From the NCBI GenBank assembly GCA_963854565.1, contig CAWKZT010000073.1, positions 1 through 8,711 on the forward strand: DNA of 8,711 nucleotides, read 5' to 3'. The stretch comes from CAWKZT01 sp963854565. GTDB taxonomy: Bacteria; Actinomycetota; Acidimicrobiia; Acidimicrobiales; JAHEJN01. Below, in pieces: positions 1-5,840 of the stretch. A program made the translations under genes and the position numbers. The number at the start of each line of letters is the position of its first letter. Position 1 is the first letter of the stretch. The notes below the pieces were generated by a model that saw nothing but the letters and a program-made list of their open reading frames with translations, did not search any database and was not told the DNA's origin.

Positions 1-133
1 ACGACGAACCCTCCACATTGTCAGCCAACACCTTAGTAATAGCAGCAGTCAACGTCGTCTTACCATGATCAATATGACCCATAGTTCCAACATTCACATG
101 CGGCTTATTACGCTCAAAAGTTTCTTTGGCCAC
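1..133 (-). CDS. tuf: Elongation factor Tu, N-terminal part (cut by window edge)
   Basis: EF-Tu is the GTPase that brings aminoacyl-tRNA to the ribosomal A site. The reverse strand encodes 44 residues beginning MAKETFERNKPHVNVGTMGH, the canonical bacterial EF-Tu start. It contains the P-loop (G1) motif GHIDHGKT at residues 19-26, followed by TLTAAITKVLAD. The start codon is GTG at 131-133, supported by an AGGAG Shine-Dalgarno sequence (CTCCT on the plus strand, 141-145) seven bases upstream. The rest of the gene, about 350 codons, lies beyond the left edge. It is preceded on the same strand by tRNA-Met and tRNA-Thr, an arrangement like tufB of E. coli and unlike the str-operon tuf that follows fusA. 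A second tuf copy elsewhere is possible but cannot be seen here. The identification is essentially certain. Confidence 0.98.
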   Translation of the reverse strand, partial: MAKETFERNKPHVNVGTMGHIDHGKTTLTAAITKVLADNVEGSS

Positions 134-170
134 GGTATTTCTCCTGGGGTTGTAGTTAAATGTGGCTAAC

Positions 171-190
171 ACGCCGGACGAATCCGGCGT
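171..190 (-). other. Perfect 8-bp hairpin with UUCG loop between tRNA-Met and tuf
   Basis: The arms ACGCCGGA (171-178) and TCCGGCGT (183-190) are perfectly complementary. Read on the transcribed minus strand, the loop is UUCG, a hyper-stable tetraloop, though it is closed here by A-U. The hairpin starts two bases after the tRNA-Met discriminator base and lies 37 bases before the tuf GTG. No T-tract follows, so it is unlikely to be an intrinsic terminator. A role in 3' processing of the tRNA or in protecting the 5' end of the tuf mRNA is an inference. Confidence 0.6.
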
Positions 191-192
191 TG

Positions 193-266
193 TAGCGGCG
201 GGCAGAGTCGAACTGCCGACCTCTCGATTATGAGTCGAGCGCTCTCACCAACTGAGCTACGCCGCC
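193..266 (-). tRNA. tRNA-Met (anticodon CAU)
   Basis: The reverse strand folds as a complete cloverleaf. The acceptor arms are GGCGGCG and CGCCGCT, giving seven pairs including a terminal G-U. The D-stem is GCTC/GAGC with a GG-containing loop. The anticodon stem is CTCGA/TCGAG with loop CTCATAA, so the anticodon is CAU. The T-arm is GGCAG-TTCGACT-CTGCC. The discriminator is A and no CCA is encoded. The G1-U72 end differs from a standard elongator pair. The general sequence resembles actinobacterial elongator tRNA-Met, but a lysidine-type tRNA-Ile(CAU) or an initiator cannot be fully excluded by eye. It lies between tRNA-Thr and tuf and is probably co-transcribed with them. Confidence 0.9.
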
Positions 267-296
267 CTAGACCAACCCGAAGGCTAGCATTTGGGT

Positions 297-372
297 TGGA
301 GCCCCCTGTCAGAGTTGAACTGACGACCTCTTCCTTACCATGGAAGCGCTCTGCCGACTGAGCTAAGGGGGC
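297..372 (-). tRNA. tRNA-Thr (anticodon GGU), CCA encoded
   Basis: The reverse strand gives acceptor GCCCCCT paired with AGGGGGC and discriminator T (position 300). The D-arm is GCTCAGTCGGCAGAGC. The anticodon arm is CTTCC-ATGGTAA-GGAAG, so the anticodon is GGU. The T-arm is GTCAG-TTCAACT-CTGAC. The next three bases on the minus strand (299-297) read CCA, so the CCA end is encoded, unlike the tRNA-Met just downstream. It is the first gene of the apparent tRNA-Thr/tRNA-Met/tuf unit. A Thr-Met tRNA pair next to translation genes is common in actinobacteria. Confidence 0.95.
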
Positions 373-600
373 GCGCCGACTTGCGTCGGACAGCCATTGA
401 GGATGCCACGATTATTGAGCCGTCGAAACCTTGTGTAGGTCACATCCCGTCCCGATGTCCCGTTATCAAAGGCCGCTGGGAATTATTCAGTCATGGACGA
501 AGGCCTTTGCCTCAGTAATGTTGCAACCATAGAGCTACCTATGGCCTCAATTTCGATCGATTCCCCGTTGCTTTCCTGACCATGCCACTACAGTCGCCGA
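373..600. other. Gene-free divergent region between tRNA-Thr and the acetyltransferase
   Basis: I see no convincing gene in these 228 bases. The region must hold the minus-strand promoter for tRNA-Thr/tRNA-Met/tuf. An AT-rich -10-like AATAAT can be read on the minus strand around 412-417, but no good -35 accompanies it. A small hairpin, CCGAC (376-380) with GTCGG (385-389), lies just upstream of tRNA-Thr in the likely leader. A perfect 6-bp inverted repeat, CCATAG (527-532) with CTATGG (539-544), separated by six bases, is a possible protein-binding site but is short enough to be chance. Confidence 0.5.
589..594 (+). promoter_or_regulatory. -10 box TACAGT for a leaderless acetyltransferase transcript
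   Basis: TACAGT fits the actinobacterial TANNNT -10 consensus and ends six bases before the ATG at 601, so transcription would begin at or beside the start codon. No Shine-Dalgarno sequence is present (CGCCGA directly precedes the ATG), which agrees with a leaderless mRNA. A TTGCTT at 568-573 is a poorly spaced -35 candidate (15 bases). Confidence 0.5.
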
Positions 601-1089
601 ATGTTGATTCGTCTGGCTGAAGACCGTGATGCCGAAGCAATCCGGACTATCTACAACCCGTTTGTGCTGACTTCGACCGTGACGTTTGACCTCGAACCGC
701 GGTCTCTAGAACAACAGCGAGTGTGGCTGCGTGACCGATCCGGTGCCCATGCAGTCCTGGTCGCCGAAATCGACGGCGAGACCGCGGGATTTGCGTCGCT
801 GTCTCCCTACCGAATGCGTGCCGCATACTCCACATCCGTGGAAGACAGCGTGTACGTTGCCGATCACTTCCAAGGACGCGGAGTGGGGTCAAATCTGCTG
901 GGCGCGATTCTCGATGTCGCCGCCGATCACGGCTTTCACTCCGTACTGGCCAAGATCGTCGACGGGCACGCGGCATCGATTGCTTTACACGAGGCCCACG
1001 GTTTCGAACTTGTTGGCATTGAGCGCGAAATTGGCCGCAAGTTCAACAAGTGGCTAGACGTGGCCCTAATGCAAAAACTGCTCGACTAG
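601..1089 (+). CDS. GNAT-family N-acetyltransferase, phosphinothricin acetyltransferase-like
   Basis: This 162-residue protein is full length for the Pat/Bar/MnaT branch of the GNAT superfamily, which transfers acetyl from acetyl-CoA to the amino group of small amino-acid-like substrates. Visible marks are the N-terminal LIRLAEDRDAEAIRTIYNP, the acetyl-CoA pyrophosphate-binding loop QGRGVGS (residues 91-97), and the family signature YRMRAAYSTSVEDSVYVADH before it. The C-terminal SIALHEAHGFELVGIEREIG and the KFNKWLDVALMQ tail also fit. The usual N-x-ASI element appears as DGHAAS. The ATG at 601 is the only sensible start and looks leaderless. The gene stands alone, converging on the LLM oxidoreductase. 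The substrate cannot be told from sequence: methionine derivatives, phosphinothricin-like compounds or others are possible. Confidence 0.9.
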   Translation: MLIRLAEDRDAEAIRTIYNPFVLTSTVTFDLEPRSLEQQRVWLRDRSGAHAVLVAEIDGETAGFASLSPYRMRAAYSTSVEDSVYVADHFQGRGVGSNLLGAILDVAADHGFHSVLAKIVDGHAASIALHEAHGFELVGIEREIGRKFNKWLDVALMQKLLD

Positions 1090-1123
1090 CCCCCCACCAC
1101 CAACACCCAACGCCCAACACGCA

Positions 1124-1154
1124 CCCCACCCAAAACCCCCCACCCAAAACCCCC
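1124..1154 (-). repeat. 14-bp perfect tandem duplication forming a G-quadruplex motif on the minus strand
   Basis: Two adjacent identical copies of CACCCAAAACCCCC (1127-1140 and 1141-1154), with a further CCC to the left, give five C-runs of 3-6 bases separated by AAAA or A. The minus strand therefore reads GGGGG-TTTT-GGG-T-GGGGGG-TTTT-GGG-T-GGGG, a textbook four-tract G-quadruplex pattern with loops of 1-4 bases. It lies between two convergent genes, directly beyond the terminator stem in the direction of LLM-gene transcription. Confidence 0.85.
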
Positions 1155-1155
1155 G

Positions 1156-1204
1156 AACTGGTAGGCCCAGATGACACCAGGACCCCCAACTGGGCCTACC
1201 AGTT
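1156..1204. terminator. 15-bp stem-loop, probable bidirectional terminator
   Basis: AACTGGTAGGCCCAG (1156-1170) is perfectly complementary to 1190-1204, with a 19-base loop. The stem could extend by three C-G pairs around a bulge. Plus-strand transcripts then meet GGGATTTTGG, and minus-strand transcripts meet CGGGGGTTTTGGG, so the T-tract is short on either side. The position between the convergent acetyltransferase (ends 1089) and LLM gene (ends 1237) supports a shared terminator. Confidence 0.75.
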
Positions 1205-1206
1205 GG

Positions 1207-1231
1207 GATTTTGGTCAGCGATTTTGGTCAG
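1207..1231. repeat. Two tandem copies of GATTTTGGTCAG
   Basis: The 12-mer GATTTTGGTCAG occurs at 1207-1218 and again at 1220-1231, separated by a single C (period 13). It lies between the terminator stem and the stop codon of the LLM gene. This is seen directly. I know of no function; replication slippage is the simplest origin. Confidence 0.85.
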
Positions 1232-1236
1232 GGGTT

Positions 1237-2148
1237 CTACATCAGGGTTTTTAGGAAGGCGCGGGTACGGGCTAGGTCGACGTCGTTGAGACCAAACTCT
1301 AACGCTGCGAATTCGGTGGTACCTGCTGCCTTGAGCGCAGCGATACGCTCGCCGACCTGCTCCTCGCTACCAAAGAGCGAAACATCCGAAGGTCCGGCCG
1401 CTCCTTCGCGATCGAGCATGGCCCGATACGACGGGAGAACACCGTAAATCTCGAGCACCTCGTCGGCGAAGGCGCGAACCGGCGCGGTGTCGTCAGTGAT
1501 ACAGACCGGCAGGCTACACACAATGCGTGGTGAAGGCCGGTCAGCTTCAGCCGCAGCGTCTTGGATACGCGGAGCAATGTGTTCCTTGATTGTCTTCTCG
1601 CCCACCATCCACAAGATGGTGCCGTCGGCCCGCTTGCCGGCCACCCGAAGCACCTGTTCGCCCAAGGCGGCAATAAGCAGAGCCGGCGCCTCTTCGGTGA
1701 TACGTGCCGCTGGTTGGTTGATCAACGTGAACTTTTCACCCTTGTAGTTGGCATGGCCAGTGTTCATTAGTGAGTTGAGAATTTCGAGATAGTCGATGAG
1801 GTGACGAACCGGACGATCCCATTTCATGCCCCAACCGTCTTCAACCTGGGGTTTGTGGCCCAGGCCAATTCCCAACTGCAAGCGACCCCCAATAGCCGCT
1901 TGGGTGGTGAGCGCTTGCGCAGCCAACATCGATGGATGGCGAGGCCACGTAGGAATCACCGCAGTACCCATCTCAATTCCCGGCGCCGAGTCGGCTACCG
2001 CAGTAATAACCGTGAGCGCATCGGTTACCCCAACCTGAGCAAGCCACCAACCAGCAAAACCATCTTCGGATGCCTTCCTAGCGTGCGAGCGCAGTGTGTC
2101 GAGGTTGGGAAAGATGGCTTCGGACGAGCCGTTGATCGAGATTTTCAT
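1237..2148 (-). CDS. LLM-class (luciferase-like) oxidoreductase, probably F420-dependent
   Basis: This 303-residue protein belongs to the bacterial luciferase-like monooxygenase fold, single (beta/alpha)8-barrel enzymes using FMN or the deazaflavin F420. It resembles the actinobacterial F420-type group (the family known as TIGR03564). Evidence includes the N-terminal barrel strand MKISINGSSE, the FAGWWLAQVGVTDALT segment (31-46), GTAVIPTWPRHP (61-72) followed by AAQALTTQ, and LGIGLGHK (92-99). PALLIAALGEQVLRVAGKRADG (155-176) is the second typical block. The length fits the family. The start is the ATG at 2146-2148. No Shine-Dalgarno is seen, and TAGAAC seven bases upstream is an imperfect leaderless -10. 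It is divergent from the CMD-like pseudogene and ends at the shared terminator region. The substrate is unknown, and cofactor choice is inferred from family only. Confidence 0.88.
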   Translation of the reverse strand: MKISINGSSEAIFPNLDTLRSHARKASEDGFAGWWLAQVGVTDALTVITAVADSAPGIEMGTAVIPTWPRHPSMLAAQALTTQAAIGGRLQLGIGLGHKPQVEDGWGMKWDRPVRHLIDYLEILNSLMNTGHANYKGEKFTLINQPAARITEEAPALLIAALGEQVLRVAGKRADGTILWMVGEKTIKEHIAPRIQDAAAEADRPSPRIVCSLPVCITDDTAPVRAFADEVLEIYGVLPSYRAMLDREGAAGPSDVSLFGSEEQVGERIAALKAAGTTEFAALEFGLNDVDLARTRAFLKTLM

Positions 2149-2202
2149 ACATTTAGTTCTAGCGCATCCCTACGCGCGAGACTGGATCACATGGGAACTT
2201 AA

Positions 2203-2923
2203 CTGGCCATTCACACCGAAATTAATTCGGCGATAAATAACGACTGGAAGCGGATGGCTCGGCCTGGATCGTTCTTTACGAGTGCACAGCGCGTGGCCAT
2301 GGCAACCGAAGCACGCCGTGGTCGCGATGGCGACCCCACGGGCACTGGCGAACTCTCCCCCACAGTCGCTCGCGTAGTCCGTCAGGTATCGGTACGACCC
2401 ATGGACATCACGCACCAATGAGTCGATCAAGCCTTCTCCGAGGGTCTAACCCAGTTGCAGTACGTGGAGATAATCGGACTTGTATCGCAGCTCTCAGCCA
2501 TCGACCTCATCGATTTCGGCATTGGCTCAGACCAGCGCCCCCTGCCAGATCCTGTCGCGTGTGAACCCACCGGCAACTTTGACTCCGCAGCACAACCCAA
2601 CGGTGCGGTCGTTCCCACAACTGTTCCGTCCGGAGCATCTGTAGCGCTAACAGGCATTCGTGCCGAAAACGCGGCGCTGCACGAGATCCACGAAGCCTCC
2701 ATTATTTCCAATACGCAGATTCCCGAATTTGGATTGACGAAAGATCTCATCCGCCCGCGATGCTCTTATTGCCGCTGTCGGTGAGGCCGGAGCGGTGCGT
2801 GCCATCGCTGTAGCGGGGAACTGCGGCATGATGAACCGGGTTCTTTATGCGGTTATTAATCCAATCAGCGGCCGACCTGGCACAATGGCTGCAGAACTTA
2901 ATATTGAATGGCCTCGCTCATGA
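2203..2923 (+). pseudogene. Decayed carboxymuconolactone decarboxylase/AhpD-like gene (nonsense plus frameshift)
   Basis: A coherent protein of about 240 residues can be read across two frames. Frame 1 opens after a TAA at 2200-2202 and reads NDWKRMARPGSFFTSAQRVA onward to an in-frame TGA at 2419-2421, inside the segment HQ-stop-VDQAF. It continues with QYVEIIGLVSQLSAIDLIDF and PLPDPVACEPTGNFD, to FGLTKDLI near 2750. The reading then moves to frame 2 as SARDALIAAVGEAGAVRAIA and MMNRVLYAVINP, ending at TGA 2921-2923. The pattern resembles long uncharacterised actinobacterial CMD-family proteins, in which the stop position would be Trp (TGG to TGA). No ATG is well placed at the N-terminus: ATG 2191 is separated by the TAA, leaving CTG 2203 or ATG 2254. 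No typical CxxC catalytic pair is seen. Family assignment is moderate; pseudogene status is better supported. Sequencing error could explain the frameshift. Confidence 0.6.
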
Positions 2924-3993
2924 CTTCAACTTTTCTTCGACGCTTCCTTCTTCCGCTCCTGGCCTTTACCGTGCTAGCCACGGCGTGCGGAGGTGGGTCA
3001 GAATACAAATCGGCATCGGTTCCAGACCCCACTGAACTCCCCGCTCCCCCAGCCACCGAAGTCCCGGTGCCGACGGCCGACCCAGATCCCACCCCAGAGC
3101 CAACAGTAGAGCCCACCCCAGAGCCCGAACCGGTTCGACCGACCATCGATGAACTGATTTCATCCGGCAAGATTCTTAACATCGCGCACGCCGGCGGCGA
3201 CCAAGAAAACCCGCATTCGACCAGATACGCATTTGACCAAGCGATCGCCCACGGAGCCGACATTCTCGAAATCGACGTACAACTCACCGCGGACGGCGTC
3301 CTGATCATCCAACATGACAGCACCGTTGATAGAACCACCGAGGCGACCGGTCCGGTAATCGACCGAACCCTCAGCGAACTAAAAGCTCTCGACGCTGCCT
3401 ACCGGTTTGCGGAAGGCTGCTGGAGTTGCCCGGACCGACCCGATGAAGAGTACATCTACCGCGGTGTCCGTACCGGCGACACCGCCCCGCCTGAGGGCGC
3501 CGTACCCGATGACTTCACCATCCAAACCTTCGCCGAGATCGTCGAACGCTTCCCCCTTACCGCCTTCGATATCGAAATTAAGGGCGACTTTCCTCAAGCC
3601 CTCGATGTGGCCGAGCAGTTGGCGTTAGAAATTGACCAGTTCGGCCTGACCGAGAACGTCGTTGTGGTGTCATTCGATGACGAAATCGTGGCGGCCTTCG
3701 GCGAAATGGCGCCCGACGTGGAACTCAGCCCCGGTACCAGTGCCATGACCACGTGGCTTCTTGCCGGAGCCGACCTGGACGAAGGAATGCGCATTGTCCA
3801 GGTGCCGCCATTCTTCGGGGCGATCGAAGTTATCAACCCCGCGTTTTGGGCTCGGGTCGAGGCAACCGGTGTCACCGTCTGGATGTGGCCCAACGACGGA
3901 TCAACACAGGAGAATGCCGAGTTCTACCAAGATATGATCGACCAGGGTGTCACCGGAATCATTGCCGGGCGTCCTAGCCAGGTTCCGTCTTAG
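2920..3993 (+). CDS. Secreted lipoprotein with glycerophosphodiester phosphodiesterase (GDPD) domain
   Basis: From ATG 2920 the product is 357 residues. GDPD enzymes cleave glycerophosphodiesters to glycerol-3-phosphate and an alcohol. Residues 1-22 form a lipoprotein signal peptide (RR, hydrophobic core LLPLLAFTVL, lipobox ATA-C) with the lipidated Cys at 23. A Pro/Glu/Thr-rich linker follows (about 33-73), including a duplicated PTPEP unit. The GDPD barrel starts with IAHAGG (His90), ENPHST, EIDVQLTADGVLIIQHD (Glu117, Asp119, His132) and later AFDIEIKGDF. It ends with VTVWMWPNDGS and GVTGIIAGRPS. All expected catalytic acids and histidines are visible. An insertion containing CWSCPDRPDEEY carries a Cys pair. 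ATG 2908 is also in frame and adds MASL. I prefer 2920 because its ATGA overlaps the pseudogene stop. No clear Shine-Dalgarno precedes either start. It likely acts outside the membrane on phospholipid head-group diesters. Confidence 0.9.
   Translation: MTSTFLRRFLLPLLAFTVLATACGGGSEYKSASVPDPTELPAPPATEVPVPTADPDPTPEPTVEPTPEPEPVRPTIDELISSGKILNIAHAGGDQENPHSTRYAFDQAIAHGADILEIDVQLTADGVLIIQHDSTVDRTTEATGPVIDRTLSELKALDAAYRFAEGCWSCPDRPDEEYIYRGVRTGDTAPPEGAVPDDFTIQTFAEIVERFPLTAFDIEIKGDFPQALDVAEQLALEIDQFGLTENVVVVSFDDEIVAAFGEMAPDVELSPGTSAMTTWLLAGADLDEGMRIVQVPPFFGAIEVINPAFWARVEATGVTVWMWPNDGSTQENAEFYQDMIDQGVTGIIAGRPSQVPS
3088..3125 (+). repeat. 24-bp-period repeat encoding the PTPEP linker of the GDPD lipoprotein
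   Basis: CCCACCCCAGAGCC occurs at 3088-3101 and 3112-3125. It encodes two PTPEP units in the Pro/Glu-rich spacer between lipid anchor and catalytic domain. Such spacers hold the enzyme away from the membrane. This one looks like a recent in-frame duplication. Confidence 0.7.
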
Positions 3994-4050
3994 CCAATCA
4001 TTACGTAGTCCATGTCGCAGAATTGCGGCGGCATCGCGCTTTGCTTCCGC

Positions 4051-4056
4051 TATCGT
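4051..4056 (+). promoter_or_regulatory. Possible -10 box TATCGT for tRNA-Tyr
   Basis: TATCGT fits TANNNT and ends ten bases before the first base of tRNA-Tyr, a usual distance for a tRNA with a very short leader. No -35 with acceptable spacing is visible (TTGCGG at 4023-4028 is too far). Weak call. Confidence 0.3.
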
Positions 4057-4066
4057 ATTTCGTCCT

Positions 4067-4150
4067 GGGTCGGTGCCCGAGCGGCCAAAGGGAACGGGCT
4101 GTAAACCCGTCGTTGTAATGACTACGAAGGTTCAAATCCTTCCCGGCCCA
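4067..4150 (+). tRNA. tRNA-Tyr (anticodon GUA), class II with long variable arm
   Basis: The acceptor arms are GGGTCGG and CCGGCCC, seven pairs including one U-G, with discriminator A at 4150. The anticodon arm is ACGGG-CTGTAAA-CCCGT, so the anticodon is GUA. A long variable arm (CGTTGTAATGACTACG) can fold on itself, as expected for bacterial tRNA-Tyr. The T-arm is GAAGG-TTCAAAT-CCTTC. CCA is not encoded (CGC follows). It is a single gene between the GDPD gene and its own terminator. Confidence 0.96.
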
Positions 4151-4156
4151 CGCTCC

Positions 4157-4190
4157 AAGAAGCGGATCAGCGCATGCTGGTCCGCTTCTT
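4157..4190. terminator. 15-bp stem-loop after tRNA-Tyr, shared with the convergent dehydrogenase gene
   Basis: Arms 4157-4171 (AAGAAGCGGATCAGC) and 4176-4190 pair over 15 positions with one U-G wobble and a four-base loop GCAT. On the plus strand TACATTTTAT follows, a modest T-rich tail suited to ending tRNA-Tyr transcription. The stem begins seven bases after the tRNA and ends five bases before the dehydrogenase stop region, so it probably serves both convergent transcripts. Confidence 0.8.
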
Positions 4191-4195
4191 ACATT

Positions 4196-5755
4196 TTATG
4201 CCAAGAGGCGACGGGCGATGAGTTTGAGGCAAAGAACCTCGTCGGCCCCCTCAAAGATTGAAAGCACTCGCGCATCAACATAAAGGCGCGACACTTCGTA
4301 CTCTTCGGCGTACCCGTAGCCACCGTGAATCTGCATGGCCTCACGCGCCACCCACTCCGCGGCTTTGCACACAAATGCCTTGGCCATGGCCGCGTCGGCG
4401 GCTCCTTCGCCCGTCGCCATCTGACGGGCGACTCGATAGGAAAACTGACGGCTGATCTGGATGAGCGCGGCCATGGTGCCAAGCTTCACGTTGGTGAGTT
4501 GGTAGGTGTCGAGTGATGACCCGAATACTTGGCGGTCAGCGGCGTAGATAACGGCAAGTTCATAGGCCCGTTGCATTACCCCCACAGATCGGGCGGCGGT
4601 TTGTAATCGCCCATTCTCGAAGCCGGTCATTTGAAGATAAAACCCGCGCCCCAGACCCGCACCTTCGCCCACGAGGTTGGCGTCAGGCACAAACCAATTG
4701 TCGAAGACGACCTCGAAGGAGTGCATGCCTCGGTACCCCAGCGTGAGGATGGCGCGCCCACCCATCGTTCCGCCATCGAGTTCGTGATGAAATGTATGAC
4801 CGAGATCGGCTGGTTTCTCGACCAGTAGCAAACTCAGCCCGCGGTGACCAACGCTGGCATCGTTGTTCGTGCGCGCGAGCACCATGAGCACCGTGGCCCG
4901 ACCGGCAAATGTGCACCATGTCTTCGTACCGTTAAGCAACCAACCACCAACGGTCGGTGTCGCCGTAACGCTGAGAGACGCGACATCGGATCCGAAATCG
5001 GGTTCGGTCACTGCCACCGCACAAAGTGATTCACCCGATGCGAGTTTGGGAAGCCATTTTGTCTTTTGGGCGTCGGTGCCGCCCGCTTCTAAAGCCCGAG
5101 CCAAAATTTCTGGCCGAGTGATCAGTGAGCCGCCTGCGCCGAGCGAGCCTCGCGACAGTTCTTCGGTGGCGATAACCATGGCCAGATAGTCGTCCTCGCC
5201 ACCTGAGGCGGATCCGCCGTACTGCTGGTTTATCGACAATCCAAAACAACCGAGGGCCGCTACACCATCGATGAGGTCCTGCGGGATGTCATCGTCATGG
5301 CGGTGAATTGCTTCGGCTACCGGCATGATTTGTTCATCGGCAAACCGTCGAAAAATTTCGGCGACCATCGTGAGGTCGGCCCCCAAATGCCCCGGACCGG
5401 GACGGTTCGCGGCCTCGGCAATAAAATCGCCCTGAGTAGTTGTCGAGCAATACCCCCGAACACCATCAAGGGCATCGCCAGAGATACCCCACCGCTCATG
5501 GGCCGCCCAAACAATGGCTGCGAACTCGTGGAGGGCTTTCCCGATGAAAATATGGGCGAGGCGTTCTTCGGTGGTTCCCTTGCTTCCGTACTCGAGTGCC
5601 GTCTCACACATGGCCAAAGATGCCGCCGTATGTGACAGTTGATACAAGCGGGCCTGGTCGAGTTGGCTATCGGGCCCATCTGCTTGGATGTGGGCAACCG
5701 CCTGGGCAAAAAGGTCTTGGGCCAGGGCCACCGCTTCACGGGCTTGCTGCAACAT
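4196..5755 (-). CDS. Acyl-CoA dehydrogenase with N-terminal helical extension, (2S)-methylsuccinyl-CoA dehydrogenase-like
   Basis: This FAD-dependent acyl-CoA dehydrogenase is 519 residues from ATG 5755, about 140 longer than ordinary family members. Residues 1-120 form a helical extension rich in Ala and Gln. The core follows, with EELSRGSLGAGGSL (198-211), signature CAVAVTEPDFGSDVASL (245-261), NGTKTW (275-280), LGYRGM (339-344), RLQTAARSVGV (383-393), QIHGGYGYAEEYEVSR (475-490) and FEGADE (501-506). Glu502 is the candidate catalytic base. The extension and the core wording closely resemble Mcd of the ethylmalonyl-CoA pathway (methylsuccinyl-CoA to mesaconyl-CoA). No crotonyl-CoA carboxylase or mutase gene is in this window, so the substrate remains an inference. 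A longer frame to TTG 5797 exists. I chose ATG 5755 because a TANNNT box lies seven bases upstream. Confidence 0.85.
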   Translation of the reverse strand: MLQQAREAVALAQDLFAQAVAHIQADGPDSQLDQARLYQLSHTAASLAMCETALEYGSKGTTEERLAHIFIGKALHEFAAIVWAAHERWGISGDALDGVRGYCSTTTQGDFIAEAANRPGPGHLGADLTMVAEIFRRFADEQIMPVAEAIHRHDDDIPQDLIDGVAALGCFGLSINQQYGGSASGGEDDYLAMVIATEELSRGSLGAGGSLITRPEILARALEAGGTDAQKTKWLPKLASGESLCAVAVTEPDFGSDVASLSVTATPTVGGWLLNGTKTWCTFAGRATVLMVLARTNNDASVGHRGLSLLLVEKPADLGHTFHHELDGGTMGGRAILTLGYRGMHSFEVVFDNWFVPDANLVGEGAGLGRGFYLQMTGFENGRLQTAARSVGVMQRAYELAVIYAADRQVFGSSLDTYQLTNVKLGTMAALIQISRQFSYRVARQMATGEGAADAAMAKAFVCKAAEWVAREAMQIHGGYGYAEEYEVSRLYVDARVLSIFEGADEVLCLKLIARRLLA

Positions 5756-5762
5756 AGTCACC

Positions 5763-5768
5763 ACCGTA
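5763..5768 (-). promoter_or_regulatory. -10 box TACGGT for a leaderless dehydrogenase transcript
   Basis: On the minus strand TACGGT fits TANNNT and is followed by exactly seven bases and then the ATG at 5755. No strong Shine-Dalgarno exists for any candidate start (TTG 5797, GTG 5794, ATG 5755). This decides the start choice in favour of the ATG. It lies in the 97-base divergent region shared with the YajQ gene. Confidence 0.45.
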
Positions 5769-5840
5769 GGACGTCGACCGCCTGCGCCGCGCACCAAATC
5801 GCCAACCGGCGTACTTCCGGCCAGTCCACCGGCGCATCGC

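Noticed and set aside
1050..1289. Plus-strand open frame spanning the intergenic repeats
   Set aside because: Its Pro/Thr/Asn-rich translation only reflects the C-rich repeat and terminator stem, and it overlaps two real genes.
2419..2421. TGA in the CMD-like gene as a selenocysteine codon
   Set aside because: The flanking sequence aligns with a Trp in my recollection of the family, no SECIS-like hairpin is evident just downstream, and a separate frameshift occurs later, so decay is simpler.
2170..2829. Minus-strand open frames at 2170-2430, 2427-2750 and 2647-2829
   Set aside because: They lie opposite the pseudogene, their sequences are low in recognisable family features, and the plus-strand reading is far more protein-like.
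5756..5797. Longer dehydrogenase start at TTG 5797
   Set aside because: It adds MVRGAGGRRPTVVT, has no Shine-Dalgarno, and runs through the likely -10 box. ATG 5755 fits better.
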